Positions 9,633 through 20,443 of a DNA stretch of 64,000 bases are shown one piece after another (position 1 is the stretch's first letter; each line of letters opens with the position of its first letter). The notes beneath the pieces are model-generated. The model had not been told where the DNA came from, made no database searches, and saw only the letters and a list, made by a program, of their open reading frames with translations. Location of the stretch: positions 4,898,001 to 4,962,000 of the forward strand of contig CP075492.1 in assembly GCA_021613535.1 (NCBI GenBank), in the 5' to 3' direction. The position numbers were made by a program, and so were the translations under genes. The DNA is from Adineta vaga (lineage: Eukaryota; Rotifera).

Positions 9633-12047
9633 ATGTCTTCACAAGATGATACTGTAACGCTTATGTGGTTCAATCCCAGTGATGATGATAAGAATAAAAC
9701 TATTGACAAGATGAATATTATTTGTTATACGGATATTGATGTACTCAGCCAGAGTATGGAAACAACAAAAAATCAAAAGATTTTCGTCATTATATCTGCT
9801 AACGATGCAGTCAAGTATCTTGCAGCAATTCTCGAACTATTATCATCAAATTCATTATTTATTTTTCCAGAAAATTCGACGTACTTATTTGATCATGTTA
9901 TCAAAGAAAAAATTGTCGGTAATTTTAAAAATTCTATTGATCTTATTCAAGCAATAAAGGAAACTGTCGAGAAATTCAACAAAAGTATAGAATTAGTTTC
10001 CAATGATAATCAATATCAGCAAGGTACCTGCGATCTATCAAAGTATTCCGGTCGATATCTCTGGTAATATATATTTGGACCTAAAACATGATATCTTGTG
10101 TTTTATAACGAGGAGAAATTTAAATATATATAAATGACTTTTCATTATAGGTTTCAATTATTTCATGAAGTTATTCAACACTTATCTCCTGATGATGATT
10201 GTGGCGCAAAGGAAGAAATGTTAAACGTTTGTCGTCAATTTTATCAAAATAATGATCAAACTCTTAAAATGATCGACGAATTCGATCGAACCTTTCAAAT
10301 TAATGATTGTATTTGTTGGTATACAAAATCAACATTTGTATTTGAAATAATCAATAAAGCTCTCCGAACAGAAGATATTGAACAACTATATCAATTTCGT
10401 TACTATGTAGCTGGTTTATCGAAACAACTTGATCGACAATGTGAAAAGATGAAGAATGAACGTGAGGAAAAACTCATATTATACCGTGGTTCAGGTATGC
10501 ACAAACAAGAACTAGAAAGTTTGATGCTAATGGTAGGAAAACTAATCGCAACTAACGAATACTGGTCTACCAGTCGTAATGTATCGCGTGCAGAAATGTT
10601 TATTCGACGTGAATCAAACTTCATACCAGTTTTATATAAAATCGAGTGCGATTTAAATCATTGTAAAGATTCGATTATTTTCGCGGATATAAGCAGTTTA
10701 AGTCACTTTGGTAGTGCGGAAGAAGAATATTTGTTTAATGCAGGTTCAATCTTTCAGGTTGAGGGTATAGAACAAGACGTTAAGAATGATATATACTCAA
10801 TCAAAATAAAAACAACTGACAAAGGAGGAGAACTTGCGAAACAGTATAAAGAAGACTATAGAGCAGATATGGATTATGAAAGCCCGAGAATGATGATAGG
10901 AATATTACTGAAACGAATTGGACTATATGAAAAATCGTTAGGTTATTTTCGAGAACTTTTAAAGAATCCAGGCGATGAAAAGCTCTCTCATATTCATAAT
11001 CGAATTGGTATTGCTCTACAACATCAGAATAAGTGTGAAGAAGCCTTAGAACATTTTAATAAAGCATATAATTTAGCTATAGCATCTGATTCAGAAGACG
11101 AAATACATTTAGCTCTTATACTTCATGGAAAAGGTTTAGTGTTTGATAAAATTCAAAGATCTTCAGAAGCGCTCGACTGTTACAAACGAGCAATAAAAAA
11201 ATTCAAAGACACGATCGGAGATAATAACCGTAGTAGTGCAGACATATACAGCTGTATCGGACGGTATCATTCACGAAAAGCAGACTATAAAACAGCGAGA
11301 TTTTATCAAAATAAAGTTTCAGAAATAAGGCAATCATGTTTACCACCTAATCATCATATACATGCGTTTAGTTACATTGACGTAGCAAAAACTTACTTTA
11401 TAGAAAAAAGGTATAATAAGGCACTTGAATATCAGCTTAAAGCTTTGAAACTTCGACAAGATTGTCTCTTACCCGATCATCTAAATATCGCTTCCAGTCT
11501 ACATTATATTGGTACAATATATTTTGCAATGAAGAAACCAGACGAAGCTCTCGATTATTATCAAAAATCACTTGAGATGACACGAAAATGTTTATCATCT
11601 CCTCAACAACGTACCGTTCCCAGCATTCTTGAAGATATAGCAAAACTTTTTAAAGATGATTCTCACGAAGCTCTGGTACATCGAATGGAAGCACTTGACG
11701 TTCAAAAGAAACTGGAACCGATAAATTATGAATATATGACTCGTACTCTAAACAATATTGCTCGTACATACAAGGCCATGAAATCAAATGACAAATCTGT
11801 CGAATTCTACGAACAAGCTTTAGACTTTCGTCGACGTTATTTATCAGACAAAATAGTTGATTTAACACTTAATCTTGATCGTTTAGCTGCTGTGTATGAA
11901 GAAATGAATCAATTCTTGAAAGCATTAAGTTATTATCAAGAAATATTGAAAATGTGCGATACTACTTCCCATTCGCATAATTGGCTTTGTGAAAAGACCA
12001 AAAAAAGTATCGCACGAGTTCAACGAAAATTGAAATATAATCATTAA
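9633..12047 (+). CDS. ADP-ribosyltransferase (R-S-E type) with about nine C-terminal TPRs
   Basis: Two exons, 9633-10063 and 10151-12047, joined over an 87-nt intron with phases that close, giving 775 residues from ATG 9633. Order: an N-terminal alpha/beta segment of about 140 residues (NIICYTDID, KIFVIISANDAVKYL); an ART domain with the R-S-E features, namely Arg in LYRGSG (10485-10487), the STS motif in EYWSTSRN (10566-10574) and an acidic EEEY before a LFNAGSIFQV strand (from 10719), compatible with the ExE turn of arginine-type ARTs; then about nine tetratricopeptide repeats of kinesin-light-chain style from roughly 10880 to the end. ARTs move ADP-ribose from NAD onto protein side chains; the TPRs likely choose the target. 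There is no signal peptide, so an intracellular role is inferred. The ART-TPR combination is frequent in bdelloids. Catalytic activity is plausible because all three motif groups are kept. Confidence 0.85.
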
Positions 12048-12331
12048 TTCGTTTAGACAAATAAATCAAACTTTATATTTCTCCTATACTTTTATCCGTA
12101 GTTAAAGATTAGAAAGTAATTTTTGTGTTATTCATTGTTACTTTAGATTCAATTTATTAATAAAAAAGAATCTTGCAATCGATGAAGACATAATTTCAAC
12201 TTTGTTTTGACACATAAATAAATATTGACTATATGCGTCATTCTATACTTGTTCCTCTTATCTCACCTACACAATTTTCATCGGTTTAAAACGACTGAAA
12301 GTTTCTATCGTCGCAATATCATAAAAATATA

Positions 12332-14097
12332 ATGGAAGAAGCAGATCGATCACATGTATGTTTACTTGAAGATTTACCAAATGAATTATTTCTTAAAATT
12401 TTTTCGTATCTCAATGGAGCTGATTGTATTCTAGCTTTTTCGATAATAAATAAACGTTTTCAAAGTTTTCTATTTGAATACTGTCAACAAGTAGATTTTG
12501 AAAACAAAACAAAATCTGAACTGGATTTAATTCTTGCAAATCATTCAACATACAAATGGAAATCATTGAAACTTTTCAATAATGAACATACACCTGGTCA
12601 GATTGATTATTTTTTTCAACAGTATCCTTTATTAACTTATTTTATTCAATTGGAATCTTTATCTTTAATATCACTCAATCCTATCGATGAGTCTCTACTA
12701 ATTCAACTTTGTTTTTTAACAAATTTAACTTCATTAAAACTTGGATTTATTTGTGCACAATTTATGTTCGACTTTGATACTTCACAGAACTCAAACAGTT
12801 AAAACATCTCTCTGTAATCTCTTGCATAAATACTGCATGGACTCAGGTAAGATTTTATATCTACTGTCAAATGATTATGTCGATTTTCTTTTAGAATTTT
12901 GCTCAGATTGAAAGTCTTGAGTATACAGTAAAATACTGTTGTTCAGATGTTGTCTTTGTCGTCTGGCCATCATACATAAAACATTTGAAACTTATAATTG
13001 CAGATAAATATATATTACCTCCCAATTTGCATCACACTTTGGCAAGAGTCAATGCAATCGATAATTATATACCCGAATCTTTAGAAAATTTATCTAATTT
13101 AATCAGTTTATCAATTTTTCAAATATATGTTAGAGACAAAATGTATTGTTCTGGTAATTTTTGGGAAAATCTTATTCAGACATTCTTACCATCATTAGAG
13201 AATTTTCAATTCTATTTTAAATATACAACTTATCCATATTCTAAGATTTATGTTGCAGACATGTTCGAATCATTCAATACCCCATTCTATATCAATGAGA
13301 AAAATTGGCATGTTCAATGTGATTACTTCAAAAATGATCAAACATTCAATCTGTACACATTACCATATGCTTTCAGTAGTTTAATTTTGCCGAGTAGTAC
13401 TTTGGATGAAAATTTTCTCACGTTTTCGAACATCATTCATGATCAATGGAATGAAAATTTATACAGAAATGTGAGAAAACTGCAAGTTCAACTTTATCCA
13501 AGACAGAATGAGAAAGTTCAAGAAAAAACTGTTCTGGATATGATCCGTCATGGTCAATTTAATTCGATTGAAGAATTAAATTTAGTTTCAGAATCATCAT
13601 CATCACATCGTATTTCTGCAAGACAAATGATCATTTTTGGTGCTCACCTAGATATTCTATTCGAGAAAATGACACATTTACATTCATTACAAATACATTT
13701 AAATCATCTTGAATGGTTAACTAGTAATTGGAAGAATCAATCGTTATGCTGTTACTTATCTGAGAAAATTCATTCGCTGAAATTATACAACGGTGAAAAC
13801 TCGTCAGATTCAATTAACCATATAATACGTATATTTTCAAGAAAATGTCAACATTTATCAATAGAAACTCCTTTATCTGCTGAAATGATCATCTTATTTT
13901 TGAAAAACATGAAACAATTGCGTAGTTTACATGTTTGTAACGAAGTGAATGATGAAAATTTAATCAACATACAGTGGTTAGAACAACATCAGATTGGATT
14001 TGATAAGAGTAATTGTTCAATTGTTCATCAACAATCAAATTATTATTTTTGGTTAGAAAACATCAAGATGATCAGTTCGAATCAAGAACTTATTTGA
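12332..14097 (+). CDS. F-box/leucine-rich protein, probably frameshifted in exon 1
   Basis: Exon 1 starts at ATG 12332 and carries a clear F-box (LEDLPNELFLKIFSYLNGAD, residues about 12-32) followed by leucine-rich segments. A consensus donor GTAAGA follows 12846, and exon 2 runs 12895-14097. The two exons add to 1,718 nt, not a multiple of three: the first frame ends at a stop near 12802, while the family-like sequence ELKQLKHLSVISC just before the donor is in another frame. A single missing base near 12778-12790 explains this; a tiny intron is less likely. Exon 2 continues with leucine-rich repeats (LENLSNLISLSIFQ, HSLQIHLNHLEWL). Expected role: substrate adaptor of an SCF ubiquitin ligase. 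With the shift as read, only about 156 residues including the F-box would be made. Confidence 0.7.
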
Positions 14098-14493
14098 TAA
14101 TATGCTGCTAAAATTCGAATTTATTTTTTCCTTCATAGACATTATATTGTAATAACAATATTCATTTGATTAGCATCATTAAATTCATCGATCGCAATGA
14201 ATAGTGACGCACTATTATGTTCAGTGGGCACGTTTATTTGCACACCCACACATTCAGAAAATACAAAACATATTTTCGATAAAAAGTCAGCATTCTGTAG
14301 AGTAAAAATTACGTACATTCATTCCTTTCTCCTCTTTTCTGTACAAAATCATCCTTGACAACGTTTGAATTCTACCAACTTCTTTTTTTCTCCGCTTCTT
14401 TCGGTGTTGAAATACACTATTTATTCATTGATTACCTTCGCGAAAGGACGCATTTTTTCACTTTACTTCTGATCGAAAAATATTCAAAAAAGA
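14098..14493. other. Intergenic, no gene seen
   Basis: AT-rich gap holding the F-box gene 3' end and the 5' flank of the small acylated protein gene. One C/A-rich stretch at about 14240-14252 (CACACCCACACA) is noted. Confidence 0.4.
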
Positions 14494-14643
14494 ATGGGAA
14501 ATTGTTGCAGCGGTTTCAAAAAGGAAAAGAAAAGAAATGTCCGACCTCAGCGCGATCCATCTGGTCCTACACGTCGTGGAAGTAATGACGATATTGTAAA
14601 GCCTGAACGTGTACCCGGACGTGGAAATGACTATAGAAAATGA
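14494..14643 (+). CDS. 49-residue basic protein with N-terminal myristoylation/palmitoylation signature
   Basis: A short frame begins ATG GGA AAT TGT TGC AGC GGT at 14494 and stops at TGA 14641-14643. The first residues MGNCCSG match the N-myristoyltransferase pattern (Gly2, Ser6) with Cys4-Cys5 next to it as expected for dual acylation. Residues 9-20 are strongly basic (KKEKKRN...R), a polybasic patch that would add membrane affinity. The rest is hydrophilic and Arg/Gly/Pro-rich (PTRRGSNDD, RVPGRGNDYRK) and probably disordered. Codon use resembles nearby genes. I know no family. It is predicted to sit on the inner face of the plasma membrane. It is short, so a chance ORF is possible, but the coherent composition and the acylation box argue for a real gene. 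Confidence 0.55.
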   Translation: MGNCCSGFKKEKKRNVRPQRDPSGPTRRGSNDDIVKPERVPGRGNDYRK

Positions 14644-15414
14644 GAACATATTTCTTCCTGTATTTTTGAAACTGATTTTTTCTCACATCATATTCCAGTT
14701 TTATTTTAATTTAATAATAAAATCTTTTCTTTTGATTCATCGTCATGCGATTTTATACATTTTGTATGGTTTTGCATGTGACTTTTTTTCTCCTTGATCA
14801 AAATGGTTACTATATGCAAAGGAGAACTTATTTTTAGAATATTATCAACGATTCTTTATTCTACAGCATGAAATAAAAATATGTCAACAATAATAACTTG
14901 AAAAATTGTTTCACATGATAGATTTGTTTAGCACAGATTTTTCACAATTAGTATCTTTTGTTTGAAATAATACGAAGTTGATTTGCATAATTGCTCATAT
15001 CAAGACACTTTAATTCGAGAAAAATTCGTTAAGTTTCTTTGTTTCTTTAGAAGTTGCATTGCTTATGCAGATAGAAGAAAATTTTTGGGTATGTTCTCAA
15101 TATTTTTCATTTCTAGTGAAAATCTAAATTCATCTGGCAAGCCCTTCAATTAAGGACAAAAAAATCATAGATACGATCATAAGTTCAGAAAGTATCATCT
15201 TATATCTCTATCGTATCGAAGTTACAACTTTGACGGCGAGTGTAACTTTAGCACGACATATACATGACATAAATGGATAAAATAGTATTCTGGATTTATT
15301 TCAATATAAATATGATTAAAGAGAAATACTTGATTATAAATATTCATCAAAACAAATTTATGAAATCTTGATTAATTCTATATACCCATCTGATAAGGAC
15401 GATTCACTATATTG
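14644..15414. other. Intergenic, no gene seen
   Basis: About 770 bp of AT-rich sequence between two 3' ends. No coding frame, RNA gene or repeat stands out. Confidence 0.5.
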
Positions 15415-16565
15415 TTAAACTATGCCTATCAGTTGAAGACTTTCGATCATTGCCGTAGTTGAATTTATAGCAAAGGTACACACATCACGATTAGCTCGTC
15501 GTTGCCGTTCACTTTCTAAACATAGTTGAATATCTTCCATATGTTGGCAAACTGCATTGGCTTTTTCTTCAGTATCTCGCATGTAACGCATGAAGTTCAT
15601 ATTAGCCGAGTTCAGTTCAATTAAATCTTTGAATATTAGATTCAAATAACTCAACGCTCTTAACTGCTGACGTGCCCAAAATTTCTTTACTAAAATAACA
15701 GCAGTACTAGCACAAATACCGCCTAAGACACATGCACCAATGATAGCAGCTACAGGAGGAAAGGCTGTTCCTGCAATGACTAATGCACCAACACCGCCGA
15801 ACATTCAGCTGTAACAAATCCTCCTACGGTTGCACCCGATGTAATTACACTTACTGGCACAGCACATCTCAAACAAAAACCTGCAACTTCAAGTCGTTCT
15901 TCGACTAGGTCTTTCTTCTTCTGAACTGCATTCGTCATATTATGTATACGATCGTCTAGATTTTGACTTTCAGCTGTAGATGATTTTGCTATCTTTAGTA
16001 AGTTTTGTATTCCAGTTGACATTCGGTTGAGTGCTAGTTGAATATCTTGCTTATCTATCTCATTGAATGATTCACTTGGATCTGTATTCATAACATCTTG
16101 AACAACTGTCATTTGCATTGTTGCAGCTGTTAGTAAAGGAAGCATCATGTTGACATCATGTTTCACTTGCATGACCATCCGAGCAAAACATTGGATGAGA
16201 TCTCGAAGTTCGTTCGCCATATCACTGTATTCTTGTACCTCTTTCATCATGTTATCTAGTAATTGTTTGATGCTTTCTACCAATTCTGGGATTTTGTGCA
16301 ACTTTTCAGCAAATGCTAACGAGGAGAAGTTAGTGGCAATAGAGATAAATTTTCGAAAGCGTCGCATTTGTTCATCATCAATTAATGAAGTATTTTGTTG
16401 GACAGCAGACTGAAGTGATGCTTCAGCTATTTCATCCGGTTTGAAGGTATTCCAACTATCATTTTGCGTTAATTCACGACTAACTTCTTTAATATATTGA
16501 TCAACACCATCACGTTTCATACGTTCTCTTTCCACCATTTCTTCTAGTAACATATTATCATCCAT
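15415..16565 (-). pseudogene. Helical-bundle protein with a central hydrophobic hairpin, interrupted by a frameshift
   Basis: Two overlapping minus-strand frames, 16565-15780 and 15804-15415, make one architecture when read in order. The first part is long amphipathic helices (about 230 residues, heptad-like Leu/Met/Ile), followed by a very hydrophobic Gly/Ala/Val stretch that begins in the first frame and continues in the second, then a further long helix pair with many charged residues. The change of frame falls inside the hydrophobic stretch, around 15800-15812, where the second frame has a TGA just before its first ATG; no GT..AG intron fits. The layout of helical bundle, hydrophobic hairpin, helical bundle resembles membrane-inserting alpha-helical proteins in general, but I cannot assign a family from motifs. 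The first ATG is taken at 16565-16563; a longer GTG-type reading is not needed. As read, the product is cut inside the hydrophobic region. Confidence 0.55.
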
Positions 16566-17378
16566 GGAGACCACTGAAACACCTTGATTAGAAAATATAT
16601 AATTTGTAGTGGAGTGATTTCACCAGCTTGTATTCACTATTGGACGAGTATATGTTGTGACTATAACAAGAATGAGTTTATGTCGACTGTATTGTAACAT
16701 CAACAAAATCACTGGGAAAATTTGTTGGAAGGTGATTAACATAGCTCGTTTTATCCTCTACAATGCGACAAAAACGAGAAAACCCACTATATCCTTCGAC
16801 TGTATTGCTTAACTGGATTGGTCAAAGAGTGTAGCAAAAAACAAACGAACAAGCAAGTTTCGCAGTTCATATTTAGCTGACCGCATAAATAAATATAAAT
16901 GGAAATTAACATGTCGATGTCAAAGCAGTAGAATTGTCAAAATCTATGTGTTAGTGTCTCACGATAGATGTCATTAATTTCCATTTACAACAAAATCGTA
17001 TGTTTTGAAATGTATAGCACATTCAAATTTAGACTAATGGACAAAACACCTGCCGTACTATAACGAATGAAATCAGATAATCTCTATCTATGTGTATTCA
17101 TGTTTCTTTTCACTCGAAAATATTGATCTCAACGCATCAGATTTGATCATGTTTAGATACTAGGTTTGATAATGCGATATTTAAATTTGTATTTATTATT
17201 AATCAATAAAAGAACAAAGCGAAATAGATTAAATTTTAAATAAAGATCAACGTTCATATTCTGCGAGTACTGTTTAAACAAAATTCACAGGTATTTAGAA
17301 GAACGATCGGCACACCTTCCGCTGAATCCATTGATATTATATCTGAATATCTATCAGCGCAGTTATACGAGAAGGAAA
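16566..17378. other. Intergenic, no gene seen
   Basis: 5' flank of the helical protein gene and 3' flank of an FG-GAP remnant. Nothing coding or structured is visible. Confidence 0.5.
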
Positions 17379-17490
17379 TCAATGACCAATAACAATGTCT
17401 AAATTTCCATCACAATTCAAATCACTAATAGTAACGGATTCTACAAAAATACCATCACTGTGGCCCATAATGACACCCAAACACAAAAGG
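17379..17490 (-). pseudogene. Single FG-GAP repeat remnant
   Basis: A minus-strand frame of about 36 codons reads LGVIMGHSDGIF followed by VTISDLNCDGNLDIVIGH and a stop at 17381-17379. The D-x-N-x-D-G-x-x-D calcium loop and the DIVI strand are diagnostic for FG-GAP/VCBS repeats. It stands alone, with no repeat on either side. Confidence 0.6.
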
Positions 17491-18360
17491 TGGATAAAAA
17501 ATTCGGAAGTTTGCGAAACTGTTAAAAGCTTGCTTTTAGACAGATTGAAATGGAAAGGAACTCAAACTAGAAACCTTTTTTTTCTTATGTTTTGTGTGTC
17601 ACGGTTTTTTGTTGCTTTCAAATTCAGGTAAGAGATTATGCTATAGTGTATTTCATTCCTTTCTAGTCCATTTCGATGTTACCTGCAGGAATCATCCTTC
17701 TTACTTGACAATATCGGTGTTGTCTCACTATAGATCACACTTTTGTCAGCTATAGCAGATATAATTCATGTGTATTTAATCATTAGATGTTAAATCAAAT
17801 CTAAACCCTAATTGTCACTGAAGTATTAGCAGAGTAATTGAACAAAACGTATGCAAACACACAAGAACATGAAGTAATTCATCAGCATAGGTATTAAAAG
17901 ATCAGAAGTTTTCACATTATTTAGTTTTATACAAATATGCGAATTATCATTGATCAATGAAACTGATTCGGAGACTTTCAGAATACATTCAATTGCTTCT
18001 ATAGTTTTCGCAGCGAAAATAAATGATATACGCATTTTCATGAACATCTATGACTGTAACAATACGCAGCGAAACAGACTACACAATTTTTACACTGAAA
18101 GAATACAAAGAAAACGACTGTGTGTAGAAAAATGATCAAATTTTAACAGTCGATTGTATTCGGCATGACATCTGTATCAGATACACCTATAAATATCGAT
18201 TATTAGGTTGTTAAGAGAAAGAGAAAGGAATAATGGATAAGTATAAGCCAATACAATTTCTTTCCATTCTTTTAGAGAAAGAAAAAAAAAGAAGAAAGAT
18301 ACGATTGATCTAACTGTCTTATAATTATTTATTTTTTCATACGAGAGAGAAGTTAATCAT
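17491..18360. other. Intergenic, no gene seen
   Basis: Several stop-rich short frames only. The purine-rich tract at about 18270-18300 lies just upstream of the kinase-fold gene and is probably in its promoter or leader. Confidence 0.5.
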
Positions 18361-19443
18361 ATGGCTTCAGCTCCGGAAGAACTTAAACGTCATGGTCCAA
18401 CTGAAGGTTTATCTTTTCCACGTTCAAAAGCCGAACAATTATTTAAACATCATTTAAATAAAAAAATCAGTTGGTATGAAACAATTGAAGAAGGTTTGAA
18501 TAATTTTCTTGCTTTTGTTGATTGTGAAAATGATACACAACGGTATGTTCTGAAAATTTGTGGTGATGCTTGGGATAAAATCAAAACCGAATCTGAAGTT
18601 ACTGCTATGAAAGTTGTTTCTAAACATACAACACTTCCTATTCCAAAAATTATTGCTTATTCATCAGATAAAAATAATGAATTCGGTCTGGAATGGATTA
18701 TAATGACGCGTACAGAAGGAAAACCACTTCGAACATCACAACATGTTGGTGATATTTGGACAAAACTATCGATTGAACAGAAGAAAATGCTTATTAATGA
18801 ATTGGTTGATTATGTTAAACAATTACATTCACGAATACCATCAGCATCATTAATTGGAAATTATAGAAGTAATGATAAAATTGGATTTGATAATAGTCGT
18901 AAAGGTCCATGGAAAAACTATCGAGAATATTTTAATGATCAATTAAAAGATAAAATCGAAATCTTAACAAATGATAATGTATTTGCACCTGTTCGTGATG
19001 ATGTTCTTCAATCAATTAAAGAATTTCGAACGTTAAATTTGCCAACATTTGATGAACTTCCGAATGTTTTTACTCATAATGATCTTGGATTACAAAATTT
19101 AACTGTAAGTGATGATTTGAAAATTCGAGGAATTCTCGATTGGGAATGGTCCGGTTCGTATCCGATTGTCGAAGAATATTTTCGTTCATATAAACCGATT
19201 GTTTATGATGAACAAATGAAAACTTATCTTTTCGATCAATTAGAAAAACAACAAATTCCAACTCCACGAACAATACCACGGTTTTCACTTCTAAGAAAAC
19301 TCTATGATTTTCTACAAGCTATTGTTCCATGGTATCTAACGAGTTTAGCGAATCCGGAACATCCAACTGTAGAAAAAGAACTATTTAAAAATCGAGATAA
19401 AGTTGAACAACTCGTTAAAGAAATTCGAAAAGAATTGAAATAG
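18361..19443 (+). CDS. Aminoglycoside phosphotransferase (APH)-fold small-molecule kinase
   Basis: Single-exon gene of 360 residues from ATG 18361. It has the APH/choline kinase-like fold: nucleotide-binding Lys in YVLKICG (Lys65), an IMTRTEGKPL hinge, the Brenner-type catalytic loop HNDLGLQN (His239, Asp241, Asn246) and the metal-binding DWEW (Asp260). All catalytic residues are present, so an active phosphotransferase is expected; the substrate (a small hydroxyl or amine compound) cannot be told from sequence. No signal peptide; cytosolic. The lack of introns and resemblance to the fungal/bacterial APH family make horizontal acquisition possible, but codon use matches the surroundings. It is not evidence of antibiotic resistance. 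Confidence 0.9.
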   Translation: MASAPEELKRHGPTEGLSFPRSKAEQLFKHHLNKKISWYETIEEGLNNFLAFVDCENDTQRYVLKICGDAWDKIKTESEVTAMKVVSKHTTLPIPKIIAYSSDKNNEFGLEWIIMTRTEGKPLRTSQHVGDIWTKLSIEQKKMLINELVDYVKQLHSRIPSASLIGNYRSNDKIGFDNSRKGPWKNYREYFNDQLKDKIEILTNDNVFAPVRDDVLQSIKEFRTLNLPTFDELPNVFTHNDLGLQNLTVSDDLKIRGILDWEWSGSYPIVEEYFRSYKPIVYDEQMKTYLFDQLEKQQIPTPRTIPRFSLLRKLYDFLQAIVPWYLTSLANPEHPTVEKELFKNRDKVEQLVKEIRKELK

Positions 19444-20443
19444 AATTGCGTTTCCTTTCTAATAAATTATGTGTTATAATTTGATATTCCAGCGATTTAT
19501 ATTTTGACATACTTTTCTATTGCATTTTTTTTTGTGCGACGCAAAAAACAAGTTATTGCAGAAATAAAAAGGTTAAAATACCAATCCGATTCTTTTTTAT
19601 GCAGACGTGATGTTATCATCATGGCCAAGAACAGGATAGCAAAAATAAATAATCCAAGATTTGTTGTTGCATATTATTTTATGTACTTCTTTTTATTCAT
19701 TCTCCATTTTCAGCAAACAGATATACTCGATGAGAGAAATTTGATCGAGTTAATATACTTCTATTATAACGAAAAAAATTATTCATGGACGATCGAGAAT
19801 TTTTTTTGTGAAGGTTTGCAGTTGATACATAGGTGAAACATTTTGGTGAATCTAAATAGCATGCTTTGCAACAACCACCATTGAAATTTTTATGTTGGAG
19901 ACCAAGTAATCATGTTCCATCCTTGACGAAAGAAAAAGAAGACCAACATACCAAATGTTGATTGTCTTTCTAAAGATCAATTCCATTGTATCTAACACTT
20001 ATCCATGAAATAGCGAGTGCAAATTGACGCATAGGATGAGCATCATATTTATCACGAGGAAAAAGACATTCAGAAAAATTAAAATTCATCATCAATAGAT
20101 AATAACTTAATTTGATTACTTTCCAAACAGAATGTTTTCTAACTCAGTTTTCATATACTATTTACCAATCTCATATGACATGTGTCATGGATTTTTTGTT
20201 CATGTTTATTTTCACTTTACATCAATCAATGAAGCGGAACATTTATGCTCTATTTACAATGTTTGAACTCTATGTATAATCAGTCATATTACACGCATAG
20301 TTATAGATTCAAACTTATTGCTCTCAATTTAATAAAACTATACGTTTTATTTTATTTTGTGCTATCCCGAGTAAATTTAAGACAGAAAAATGTATAAAAT
20401 AAAATATCTACGCATTTAAGAATTATCAATTCATCAGTTTAAT
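19444..20443. other. Intergenic, mostly without genes
   Basis: Apart from a short minus-strand coding-like frame (described separately at 19970-20092) nothing is recognisable. Confidence 0.4.
19970..20092 (-). other. Short coding-like frame, unknown
   Basis: A 40-codon minus-strand frame from ATG 20092 to TAG 19972-19970 reads MMNFNFSECLFPRDKY, then HPMRQFALAISWISVRYNGI. The frame is open upstream to about 20143. Its composition is like a conserved protein end rather than random sequence, and an AG precedes it, so it may be a last exon or a remnant. No family recognised. Confidence 0.3.

Noticed and set aside
9380-9649. 89-codon frame just upstream of the ART-TPR start
   Set aside because: No domain, different frame from the gene, composition like non-coding leader DNA.
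17395-17631. 78-codon plus-strand frame
   Set aside because: Lies antisense to the FG-GAP remnant; the minus strand carries the recognisable repeat.
18361-19443. Reading the APH-fold gene as an antibiotic-resistance determinant
   Set aside because: The APH fold covers many kinases; nothing specific to aminoglycosides is visible.
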